A stretch of DNA of 5,363 bases from Bacillota bacterium (GTDB lineage: Bacteria; Bacillota; Bacilli; Lactobacillales; Enterococcaceae): NCBI GenBank assembly GCA_023389005.1, contig JAEWFE010000186.1:1-5363 (forward strand), written 5' to 3'. The position numbers and the translations under genes were made by a program. Below are positions 1 through 5,013 of the stretch, in pieces. The notes beneath the pieces were generated by a model. That model saw only the letters and a list, made by a program, of their open reading frames with translations. It did no database searches and was not told the DNA's origin. Positions within the stretch are counted from its first letter, which is position 1. The number at the start of each line of letters is the position of its first letter.

Positions 1-507
1 AAAGACTTAGGCGATGATATCAAGATTACTTTATTAGTCGCTGATACAGAAAATAGTAAGAAAATCGCGGAATTTGTGCAAAATCAATTAGAAACGCACT
101 TAAAAGGCTTGAAGATTGAAGTGACGCCACAACCAGCAAATAATGTGAACCAAGCTCGTCGTGATAAGAATTATGAAATGACTTTATCTGGTTGGATTGC
201 TGGAAGTAATGATTTGAATTCTTACTTTAACTTGTTCCAAAGCACTTCTGCGTATAACTTTGGTAGCTACAATAATGCAAAATATGATGAATTATTAGAA
301 AAAGCAAGTACGACTGATGCCAATGATGAAGCAGCTTTTTATCAAGATTATAAAGCGGCCGAAGAAATTCTCTTAACGCAAGATGCGGGTCAAGTGCCAT
401 TAGTCCAAACCGCAGCTAACTATTTAATTAATCCTAAGGTGAAGCATATCGTTTTCCATACCTATGGAGATTACTATAATTTACGTGAAGCCTATATCAC
501 GAAGTAG
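1..507 (+). CDS. Peptide ABC transporter substrate-binding protein (OppA type), C-terminal part, 5' truncated
   Basis: This is the last 168 codons of an extracytoplasmic oligopeptide-binding protein of the SBP_bac_5 family, the lipid-anchored receptor that delivers peptides to an Opp-type ABC permease. The frame is open from base 1 with no start signal; the internal GTG at 76 has no reason to be the start, so the gene begins outside the window. Visible family features are the late segment GWIAGSNDLNSYFNLFQS, then a tyrosine-rich FGSYNNAKYDELLEKA stretch (a typical 'Y.N..YD.L...A' signature), a helix of the 'AE.IL' type, QVPLVQTA, and the C-terminal LREAYI. The signal peptide and lipobox would be upstream and cannot be seen. 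The stop codon TAG at 505 lies inside the ribosome binding site of pepT, so the two genes are almost certainly co-transcribed. Peptide binding is confident; the exact substrate (nutrient peptides or a pheromone) cannot be told. Confidence 0.9.
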   Translation, partial: KDLGDDIKITLLVADTENSKKIAEFVQNQLETHLKGLKIEVTPQPANNVNQARRDKNYEMTLSGWIAGSNDLNSYFNLFQSTSAYNFGSYNNAKYDELLEKASTTDANDEAAFYQDYKAAEEILLTQDAGQVPLVQTAANYLINPKVKHIVFHTYGDYYNLREAYITK

Positions 508-511
508 GTGA
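506..511 (+). promoter_or_regulatory. Ribosome binding site of pepT, overlapping the oppA stop codon
   Basis: AGGTGA is a perfect match to part of the GGAGGTGATC complement of the 16S rRNA tail. It ends 5 bases before the TTG at 517 and overlaps the GTG at 508, so it supports TTG, not GTG, as the pepT start. It also contains the last two bases of the upstream TAG, which suggests translational coupling. Confidence 0.7.
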
Positions 512-516
512 ACAGT

Positions 517-1737
517 TTGCAAGAATTATTATCCGATTTTTTATCGTTTGTTAAGATTAATACACGGTCAGACGAAAAATCACAAACCATTCCAACAACA
601 CCGGGCCAAAAAGAATTAGCCTTGTTGTTAAAGCGAAAATTGGAGGATTTAGGGTTAAGTCAGGTGCAATTTTTTGATGATTGTGCCTTTACGATTGGTT
701 GTTTAAAGGGGAATGTAGCCAATAAGGCGATTGGTTTTATCGCGCATGTGGATACGGCGGATTACAATGCGGAAAATATCCAGCCACAAGTATTTGAAAA
801 TTATGATGGTAGTGATTTACTATTAAACGCCGAACACCAAATTTATTTGCGTGTGGCAGATTCCCCTAATTTAAAAGATTATCTAGGAGAAACTTTGATT
901 ACGACAGATGGTTTGACACTTTTAGGGGCGGATGATAAAGCGGGAATTGCAGAAATTTTTGCCATGTTGCGTTTTTATGTGGCACATCCTGAAGTGTCCC
1001 GTCCAGATATTTGGGTCGCTTTTGGTCCAGACGAAGAAATTGGTCGTGGGGCAGATCGTTTCCCAGTCGATAAATTTCCAGTGGACTTTGCTTATACCAT
1101 TGATAGTGGCCGGGTTGGACATTTCGAATATGAGACTTTTAATGCCGCCAAATTAGACTTAGAGATTAAAGGAATCAGTGTTCATCCTGGGACTGCCTAT
1201 CAACAAATGGTCAATGCCTTAAAACTGGCGCTAGAAATTGATGCCGCCTTACCTCAAGAAGCTGTCCCTGAAAAGACACGGGGCTATGAAGGTTTTTATC
1301 TCTTACATGATTTAAATGGAACGATTGCACACGCGACGGCAAACTATATTATACGCGACCATGACCAACAAGCTTTTGCCGATAAGAAAGCCTACTTGGT
1401 GGAAGTGATTGAAAAGATTAATGCCCGCTATTCCTATGATCCAATCAGTTATCAGCTGACAGACCAATATTATAATATGCGTCCGATTGTGGAAAAATGT
1501 CCTACGTCGATTGATTTGGCGATAGAGGCGATGAAAAATTTAGAGATAGAACCCATTATCGAACCTTTCCGTGGCGGTACGGATGGCTCTAAGATTTCTT
1601 ATTTAGGAATCCCGACGCCGAATATCTTTACTGGTGGCGAGAATTTCCATGGCCAGTATGAATTTATTAGCTTACAAGCGATGGAAAAAGCAGCCCAAAC
1701 ATTAATTGAAATTGTCCGTCTTTACGGCAAAAAATAA
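517..1737 (+). CDS. pepT: Tripeptidase T (M20 family metallopeptidase)
   Basis: Cytoplasmic zinc aminopeptidase that removes the N-terminal residue from tripeptides, finishing the breakdown of imported peptides. With the TTG start the protein is 406 residues, close to the usual 408-410. Catalytic domain halves (about 1-205 and 310-406) flank a dimerisation/lid domain. Residues known in Salmonella/E. coli PepT are all present: H77 and D79 in HVDT, D139 in LLGADDKAG, the catalytic pair E173-E174 in PDEEIG, D196 in TIDSG, lid H223 in VHPGTA, and H378 in NFHGQYEF. RGGTDGS near 352-358 is also typical. Start choice: the frame is open from GTG at 508, but the Shine-Dalgarno covers that codon and fits TTG at 517, and MQELLSDFL aligns with E. 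coli MDKLLERFL. It lies 9 bases after the peptide-binding protein gene, so uptake and hydrolysis are probably co-expressed. A terminator follows at once. Confidence 0.95.
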   Translation: MQELLSDFLSFVKINTRSDEKSQTIPTTPGQKELALLLKRKLEDLGLSQVQFFDDCAFTIGCLKGNVANKAIGFIAHVDTADYNAENIQPQVFENYDGSDLLLNAEHQIYLRVADSPNLKDYLGETLITTDGLTLLGADDKAGIAEIFAMLRFYVAHPEVSRPDIWVAFGPDEEIGRGADRFPVDKFPVDFAYTIDSGRVGHFEYETFNAAKLDLEIKGISVHPGTAYQQMVNALKLALEIDAALPQEAVPEKTRGYEGFYLLHDLNGTIAHATANYIIRDHDQQAFADKKAYLVEVIEKINARYSYDPISYQLTDQYYNMRPIVEKCPTSIDLAIEAMKNLEIEPIIEPFRGGTDGSKISYLGIPTPNIFTGGENFHGQYEFISLQAMEKAAQTLIEIVRLYGKK

Positions 1738-1750
1738 AATGAAACAGGAA

Positions 1751-1795
1751 CGCCCACTAGCTATTAGTCATTGAATAGTTAGTGGGCGTATTTTT
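1751..1795 (+). terminator. Rho-independent terminator after pepT, possibly bidirectional
   Basis: A 15-bp stem (1751-1765 with 1774-1788, one G-U pair at 1760/1779) encloses an 8-base loop and is followed by TATTTTTAT. The outer nine pairs include five G-C rich positions (CGCCCACTA / TAGTGGGCG). It sits between convergent pepT and ytxH. Read on the minus strand, the stem is followed by a looser T-rich tract (complement of 1726-1750), so it may also end the hit-ytxH transcript, less efficiently. Confidence 0.88.
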
Positions 1796-1800
1796 ATAAT

Positions 1801-2133
1801 TTATTCTTTTACTTCAAGGTGTGATTGTAATTTTTCTAGCTGTTCTTTGATTCTAGCAAGACGAGGCTGAACTTGGAATTCAAAGGCAGCTAAATCTTTT
1901 TCAATCCCTTCTTTGAAAGCTGGGATGGTTTGGTCCATGGTTTCTTGTAAGAGGATTTGGTTTTCTTGCACTCGTTGATAACTTGTAGTCACCTCATTGA
2001 TTTTAGCCATGGATTCATTCACGGTTTCTTTGATAGCTTCTCGATTTTCCTTACCACTTTTTTCCGTTGTTAGCAAAGTCACGATTCCGCCAACCGCTGA
2101 ACCGAAAAGCAATCCCTTTAAAAATCCTTTCAC
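1801..2133 (-). CDS. YtxH domain-containing protein (small membrane-anchored coiled-coil protein)
   Basis: A protein of 110 residues from the GTG at 2133. Residues 4-22 (FLKGLLFGSAVGGIVTLLT) form one glycine-rich hydrophobic segment, followed by EKSGKENREAIKE, which matches the YtxH family pattern of a short membrane helix then a 'SGKETR' motif. Residues 30-110 are rich in E, K and Q with heptad-like spacing and probably form a long coiled coil facing the cytoplasm. The biochemical role of the family is unknown; B. subtilis YtxH is associated with general stress. Start choice: an ATG at 2142 is in frame, but AAGAAAGG abuts it with no spacing, whereas the same site is about 8 bases from the GTG and gives MKGFLKGLLFG, the usual family N-terminus. 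It lies downstream of hit on the same strand, 197 bases away, with no clear promoter of its own, so read-through from hit is likely. Hit-YtxH adjacency is, from memory, common in Lactobacillales. Confidence 0.8.
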   Translation of the reverse strand: MKGFLKGLLFGSAVGGIVTLLTTEKSGKENREAIKETVNESMAKINEVTTSYQRVQENQILLQETMDQTIPAFKEGIEKDLAAFEFQVQPRLARIKEQLEKLQSHLEVKE

Positions 2134-2141
2134 TGCACTCA

Positions 2142-2150
2142 TCCTTTCTT
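2142..2150 (-). promoter_or_regulatory. Ribosome binding site deciding the ytxH start
   Basis: On the minus strand this reads AAGAAAGGA. It overlaps or touches the ATG at 2142, which is too close to work, and is properly spaced for the GTG at 2133. Confidence 0.6.
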
Positions 2151-2181
2151 AGATAATTAATGCTAGCTGATCGACCCTTCC

Positions 2182-2192
2182 CACAACCTTAT
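2182..2192 (+). repeat. 11-base direct repeat, left copy
   Basis: CACAACCTTAT occurs here and, identically, at 2317-2327. This copy is 12 bases outside the palindrome's left arm. It could be a target-site duplication left by an inserted element, or part of the repeat unit. Confidence 0.6.
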
Positions 2193-2204
2193 TTGACGGT
2201 GTTC

Positions 2205-2315
2205 GGTAGCTAGACATTTTGAAAATTCGCCCTCCCGATTGTGCAAATCTTTAAAACTATCTGATTTTCACATCGGAAGGTAAGCACGAATTTTCTCATG
2301 TCTGCCCAAGCTACC
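2205..2315. repeat. Long imperfect palindrome (111-base stem-loop) between hit and ytxH
   Basis: The arms pair almost end to end. 2205-2211 GGTAGCT pairs with 2309-2315 AGCTACC; 2212-2217 AGACAT with 2298-2303 ATGTCT, leaving a 5-base bulge; 2221-2229 GAAAATTCG with 2287-2295 CGAATTTTC; 2231-2239 with 2272-2280 (one C/A mismatch at 2234/2277); 2241-2243 GTG with 2269-2271 CAC; 2245-2249 AAATC with 2263-2267 GATTT; the loop is 2250-2262. That is about 38 base pairs, counted by eye. No T-run follows on either strand, so it is not an ordinary terminator. No open reading frame is present. It could be a small non-coding mobile or dispersed repeat (MITE-like) or a structured RNA element in the hit-ytxH transcript; the sequence alone does not decide. 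Confidence 0.8.
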
Positions 2316-2316
2316 T

Positions 2317-2327
2317 CACAACCTTAT
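2317..2327 (+). repeat. 11-base direct repeat, right copy
   Basis: Second exact copy of CACAACCTTAT, one base beyond the right arm of the palindrome and 3 bases from the hit stop codon. Bases 2319-2324 (CAACC region) could alternatively pair loosely with 2198-2202, extending the stem. Confidence 0.6.
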
Positions 2328-2330
2328 ACC

Positions 2331-2756
2331 TTACTCGAAACTTTCTCTGATTCTTTTGGCGATGGCTTCCATTAAGGTTGGGTTGTATTGGTCTTGGTGG
2401 TTGCCAAAGTGCATAGAGAAGTCATCGTGTGGACTAAATCTAGGAATCAAATGAATATGTGAGTGGAAAACAGATTGATAGGCCACTTCACGGTTGTTAT
2501 TAATAATATTTAATCCTTGCATGTCTGGGTAAGCTTTTTCTAAGGCACGTGCAATTTTAGGGATGCGGGTAAAGACTTGAGAAGCCAATTCCTCATCGTA
2601 TTCAAAAATATCTTTGGCATGTTTTTTAGGTACCACTAAAGTATGGCCAGGTGTCACTTGGGTAATATCTAAAAAGGCATAAACGACCTCATCTTCATAA
2701 ATTTTATAGCTAGGAATTTCTCCATTAATGATTTTACAAAAAATGCAATCTTCCAT
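2331..2756 (-). CDS. hit: HIT family protein (histidine triad nucleotide hydrolase/transferase)
   Basis: A 141-residue cytoplasmic protein of the HIT family, whose members hydrolyse nucleoside phosphoramidates or dinucleotides through a nucleotidyl-histidine intermediate; the natural substrate in Firmicutes is uncertain. The triad is H98-S-H100-I-H102-L-I, followed by PRF. An N-terminal C4-x2-C7 (MEDCIFCKI) and H46 fit the zinc site seen in B. subtilis Hit. Other family blocks are YEDEVVYAFLDI, TPGHTLVVPKKH and GLNIINNN. The residues after NNN are REVAYQSV, where B. subtilis Hit, as I remember it, has GEKAGQSV, so two glycines near the phosphate loop are replaced (R89, Y93). Start: GGAGG at 2765-2769 is 8 bases from the ATG at 2756; the in-frame TTG at 2771 overlaps this site and is rejected. 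It is first in a minus-strand pair with ytxH and divergent from the VOC gene. Confidence 0.93.
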   Translation of the reverse strand: MEDCIFCKIINGEIPSYKIYEDEVVYAFLDITQVTPGHTLVVPKKHAKDIFEYDEELASQVFTRIPKIARALEKAYPDMQGLNIINNNREVAYQSVFHSHIHLIPRFSPHDDFSMHFGNHQDQYNPTLMEAIAKRIRESFE

Positions 2757-2764
2757 CAGTTTTT

Positions 2765-2769
2765 CCTCC
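2765..2769 (-). promoter_or_regulatory. Ribosome binding site of hit
   Basis: GGAGG on the minus strand, 8 bases before ATG 2756. It fixes the start and rules out the TTG at 2771. Confidence 0.8.
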
Positions 2770-2796
2770 AATAAATAAACGTTGTGTTGTACTTTT

Positions 2797-2805
2797 ACTT
2801 TAACA
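2797..2805 (-). promoter_or_regulatory. Candidate extended -10 promoter of hit
   Basis: The minus strand reads TGTTAAAGT, an extended -10 (TGn) with a 4/6 hexamer, placing transcription start near 2790 and a leader of roughly 33 bases. No good -35 is visible (TAACCA at 17-base spacing). It is the best candidate in an AT-rich region but weak. Confidence 0.3.
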
Positions 2806-2909
2806 TATTTTAGGTCATTTGGTTAGTATTTACTTTGAAAAATATTGGTGAAGTGTCGTGGGTAAAAATGAGAATTAGCAATCCTTGTTTAATTTTTCAA
2901 CCATATTCC

Positions 2910-2938
2910 TTGCGATAAATAAGATTTCTAAGTACAAT
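2910..2938 (+). promoter_or_regulatory. Candidate sigma-A promoter of the VOC/CppA-like gene
   Basis: TTGCGA (2910-2915) and TACAAT (2933-2938) are separated by exactly 17 bases (4/6 and 5/6 matches to TTGACA/TATAAT). A transcript from here would have a leader of about 110 bases. The 299-base stretch between hit and the VOC gene (2757-3055) otherwise holds the hit promoter candidate, a second -10 box and a dyad, and no supported gene. Confidence 0.5.
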
Positions 2939-2953
2939 AAATGAGGAAAGAGA

Positions 2954-2980
2954 ATCAAAGTATAATCTATACAGTTTGAT
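2954..2980 (+). promoter_or_regulatory. Dyad overlapping a perfect -10 box, possible operator
   Basis: ATCAAA-GTATA (2954-2964) pairs with TATAC (2968-2972) and, after a 2-base AG bulge, TTTGAT (2975-2980). It covers TATAAT at 2961-2966, a perfect -10 hexamer whose -35 (TAAATG at 2938) is poor. The position suggests a repressor site or just an AT-rich coincidence; no regulator gene is in the window. Confidence 0.4.
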
Positions 2981-3039
2981 ATGTATGAAAATAATAGAAT
3001 TTAGATGAGTAGAGGTAATTTTATTGCCAATTGGAATTT

Positions 3040-3046
3040 AGGAGGA
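3040..3046 (+). promoter_or_regulatory. Ribosome binding site of the VOC/CppA-like gene
   Basis: AGGAGGA lies 9 bases before ATG 3056 and inside the 17-codon extension that would result from using ATG 3005, which itself has no Shine-Dalgarno. This supports the downstream start. Confidence 0.75.
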
Positions 3047-3055
3047 CTCGTTTCA

Positions 3056-3856
3056 ATGTCAGTATTTAGTTTTGATCCCAGTAGTCAATTAAGTATTGTG
3101 GCTTTGCGTGTCAAAAATCGCGACCAAATGATTGATTTCTACTGCGAGATGTTAGGATTTAAGTTAAAAACCGAAGAAAATGAATTAGCGATTTTAGTAG
3201 CCGAAGATGGGAGCCATGAGTGCATTTGGTTAGAAGAAAGCCCACGTGCAACAGAGCATTTTGGTGAAGTGAAGCGTCTGAACTACTATAAAGTGGAAGT
3301 GCCGACCTTATCTGAGTTTGCGGCAGTGTATTCACGATTAGTTCATGCTAAATATCCGGTCATTCAAGCCGAGTTTACCCCTGATTTATGTCAGTTTACT
3401 ATCGTGGATCCTGAAGGCAATCAGTTGGCGATTCGCACACCTGAAACAGTGAGCATTGACGAAACTTCACTTTTAACTTCAGCTGATCCAAATAAAAAAT
3501 TATCAAGCAAAGCACGGATTGCGGCACTTGGTCTTCACGCACAAGATGTCCAAGAAGAATGCCAGTTTTTAGCTGATTTACTAGGCTTTGAGTTTGATGA
3601 AAATAATATTGCTTTTCAAACCTTAGCAGATGGCGAATTTGGTATTTCCATTATCAAACATGATACCGAAAATGTGAAAATCCCAAGTCATCAAATTTTA
3701 GGCTTAGACTTTTTGAAATTCCAATTACAAGATGAACAGTTTGAACAATTATTAAAACATGTTCAAGAAAGTCAAATGAAACATTACCTTGATAGCAAAC
3801 AAAAGATTTTAACGGTGTATGATCCAGTCGGTGTAGAATGGTGGTTCTTACGTTAA
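3056..3856 (+). CDS. Tandem VOC-fold (glyoxalase-like) protein, CppA family-like
   Basis: A 266-residue soluble protein with two VOC-type halves (about 13-128 and 154-266) joined by a polar linker. Each half opens with the fold's signature helix, RVKNRDQMIDFYCEMLGF and DVQEECQFLADLLGF, and closes with a DP-x-G turn (DPEGNQ at 118-123; DPVGVEWW at 256-263). The first half, with NRD..IDFY...LGFKL...EEN and later EESP, resembles the N-terminal domain of streptococcal CppA, reported as a C3-degrading protein although its fold suggests otherwise; this is recognition from memory. The usual metal histidine at the first strand is I14 in half one and A156 or A157 in half two. The glutamate near the end is A125 in half one; E261 survives in half two. 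A dioxygenase or glyoxalase reaction is therefore doubtful. Start ATG 3056 is chosen for its AGGAGG site; ATG 3005 lacks one. It has its own promoter and terminator. Confidence 0.8.
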   Translation: MSVFSFDPSSQLSIVALRVKNRDQMIDFYCEMLGFKLKTEENELAILVAEDGSHECIWLEESPRATEHFGEVKRLNYYKVEVPTLSEFAAVYSRLVHAKYPVIQAEFTPDLCQFTIVDPEGNQLAIRTPETVSIDETSLLTSADPNKKLSSKARIAALGLHAQDVQEECQFLADLLGFEFDENNIAFQTLADGEFGISIIKHDTENVKIPSHQILGLDFLKFQLQDEQFEQLLKHVQESQMKHYLDSKQKILTVYDPVGVEWWFLR

Positions 3857-3871
3857 TTGCATCATACAAAG

Positions 3872-3921
3872 ACGTCTGATTGGTTACCGGATGTATCGTC
3901 CAACCAATTAGGCGTTTTTTT
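3872..3921 (+). terminator. Rho-independent terminator after the VOC/CppA-like gene
   Basis: A 14-bp stem, ACGTCTGATTGGTT (3872-3885) with AACCAATTAGGCGT (3902-3915), has two G-U pairs, a 16-base loop and a run of seven T (3915-3921). It starts 16 bases after the stop codon. The following serine hydrolase begins only 25 bases past the T-run with no clear promoter in between, so partial read-through is possible. Confidence 0.85.
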
Positions 3922-3945
3922 AATGAAAAAAGATAGAGGGAAAAC

Positions 3946-4944
3946 ATGCAAGATAATTTTTATCCAAAAACACAAGCAAAAATTCAAGAATATCTAAATG
4001 AAAAGGTCTTTCCAGGGGGATGTTACGCAATTATTGACCAAGAAAAGATGATTCACAAGCATTTTGGTTATGCGTCTTTAATCCCAGAAAAACGGGTGAT
4101 GACTGAAGATACATTATTTGATGTGGCTTCTTTGACCAAGGTTGTTTGTACCACGACGATGATTTTAAAATTGATGGAACAAGGCGTCATCGAGATTGAC
4201 CAACCTTTGAAGAAGTATCTGCCAGCTTTTGGCGATAAAAGCATTACTTTACGACATTTATTAACCCATACAGCTGATATTGTGACTTATATTCCGAATC
4301 GTGCTCAGCTCAACCAACAGGAGTTAATGCAGGCTTATTTGACTTTAAGAGCGGGTGATAGTCTAGGAAAAGTCGTCAAATATACCGATGCGGGGACGAT
4401 TTTGCTAGGATTCATGTTAGAAGCAATCTTTCAAAAGCCAGTCACAACTATTTTTAAAGAAGAAATTTTTGAACCGTTGCAGATGTCAAATAGCCAATTT
4501 CCACCGCTTGATACGCACTATTCGATTGCGTCAACGGAAGATACTTTGTGCGGGCAAACCCATGATCCTAAAGCCCGGGTCTTAGCCGAGCATGCGGGTA
4601 ATGCGGGACTATTCACGAATTTAGCCGACTTATTAAAATTTACCCAAATGTATCTAAATGAAGGGCAATTACCTGATGGACGGGCCTTTTTGCAAAGAGA
4701 AACGATTGCTCAGCTTTATCAAGACCAGACGCCAAGTAAAGAGGGAAAGCGTTCATTAGGTTGGGATTTGCGTTATGGCTTTTTATTCCATACAGGCTAT
4801 ACTGGGACATTTTTATGCATTGATCCTAAGTTGCAACAGGCCTTCATTTTCCTATCTAACCGCGTGCATCCTTATGATTTTAGACAAGAATATTTGGCAA
4901 AACGAGATGAATTAATCGCGATTTATTTGAAAGAAAAAAATTAA
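3946..4944 (+). CDS. Serine hydrolase, class C beta-lactamase / penicillin-binding protein family
   Basis: A 332-residue protein of the Beta-lactamase (PF00144) family, which covers DD-peptidases, esterases and amidases acting by a serine acyl-enzyme. All three motifs are present: S62-L-T-K65 (in FDVASLTKV), Y146-T-D148 (in KYTDAG, the YxN/YxD position) and H282-T-G284 (in FHTGYTG, the KTG position). LRHLLTHTA at 102-110 and HDPKA...HAGNAGLFTNLADLLKF at 206-232 are family blocks like those of YbbE/AmpC-type proteins of Bacillus. The N-terminus (MQDNFYPKTQAKIQEYLNEK) is hydrophilic with no signal peptide, lipobox or membrane helix, so the enzyme looks cytoplasmic, which favours an esterase or small-substrate amidase over a cell-wall role; this is inference. 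AGAGGG at 3935-3940 is 5 bases before ATG. It lies between a terminator and the manA promoter, with no terminator of its own seen. The substrate is unknown. Confidence 0.88.
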   Translation: MQDNFYPKTQAKIQEYLNEKVFPGGCYAIIDQEKMIHKHFGYASLIPEKRVMTEDTLFDVASLTKVVCTTTMILKLMEQGVIEIDQPLKKYLPAFGDKSITLRHLLTHTADIVTYIPNRAQLNQQELMQAYLTLRAGDSLGKVVKYTDAGTILLGFMLEAIFQKPVTTIFKEEIFEPLQMSNSQFPPLDTHYSIASTEDTLCGQTHDPKARVLAEHAGNAGLFTNLADLLKFTQMYLNEGQLPDGRAFLQRETIAQLYQDQTPSKEGKRSLGWDLRYGFLFHTGYTGTFLCIDPKLQQAFIFLSNRVHPYDFRQEYLAKRDELIAIYLKEKN

Positions 4945-4965
4945 AGTAAAAAGTCTAGACATTTG

Positions 4966-4974
4966 TGATATAAT
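4966..4974 (+). promoter_or_regulatory. Extended -10 promoter of manA
   Basis: TGATATAAT is a perfect extended -10 (TGn plus TATAAT), 22 bases after the hydrolase stop codon. Transcription would start near 4981, giving a leader of about 33 bases. The -35 region (GTAAAA) is poor, as is common with extended -10 promoters. An 8-base palindrome GTCTAGAC (4953-4960) lies just upstream. Confidence 0.7.
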
Positions 4975-4982
4975 GGACTTGT

Positions 4983-4998
4983 TTGTAAACCTATACAA
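4983..4998 (+). promoter_or_regulatory. cre-like CcpA site in the manA leader
   Basis: TTGTAAACCTATACAA fits the B. subtilis cre consensus WTGNAANCGNWNNCWW at every fixed position except one, the central CG being CC. It lies about +3 to +18 from the predicted start, where CcpA binding would block transcription. The mismatch hits the best conserved pair, so this is a candidate only. Confidence 0.4.
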
Positions 4999-5013
4999 GA
5001 AAGAGTGATTCAT

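Noticed and set aside
922..1156. Open frames inside pepT on both strands (922-1122 minus, 932-1156 plus)
   Set aside because: They lie fully within a well-supported pepT with all catalytic residues, have no family features and no convincing ribosome binding sites.
2205..2315. Reading the palindrome as an intrinsic terminator for hit
   Set aside because: No T-run follows the stem on the minus strand (it continues ACCGAACACCGTC), and the stem is far longer than usual for a terminator.
2134..2330. Known riboswitch or T-box leader before ytxH
   Set aside because: I could not find the T-box sequence or any riboswitch core I recognise, and no terminator/antiterminator pair is visible.
2868..2918. 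Small 16-residue plus-strand open frame starting ATG upstream of the VOC gene (possible leader peptide)
   Set aside because: No good ribosome binding site, and it lies upstream of the likely transcription start, overlapping the -35 box.
3005..3055. 17-residue N-terminal extension of the VOC protein from ATG 3005
   Set aside because: No Shine-Dalgarno before 3005, while a strong AGGAGG lies within the extension and serves ATG 3056.
3654..3947. Minus-strand open frame of 97 codons over the end of the VOC gene and its terminator
   Set aside because: It runs antisense through a real gene and a terminator hairpin and shows no recognisable motif.
4953..4960. GTCTAGAC palindrome upstream of the manA -10 as an operator
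   Set aside because: An 8-base perfect palindrome is expected by chance at this scale, and no second copy or matching regulator is visible.
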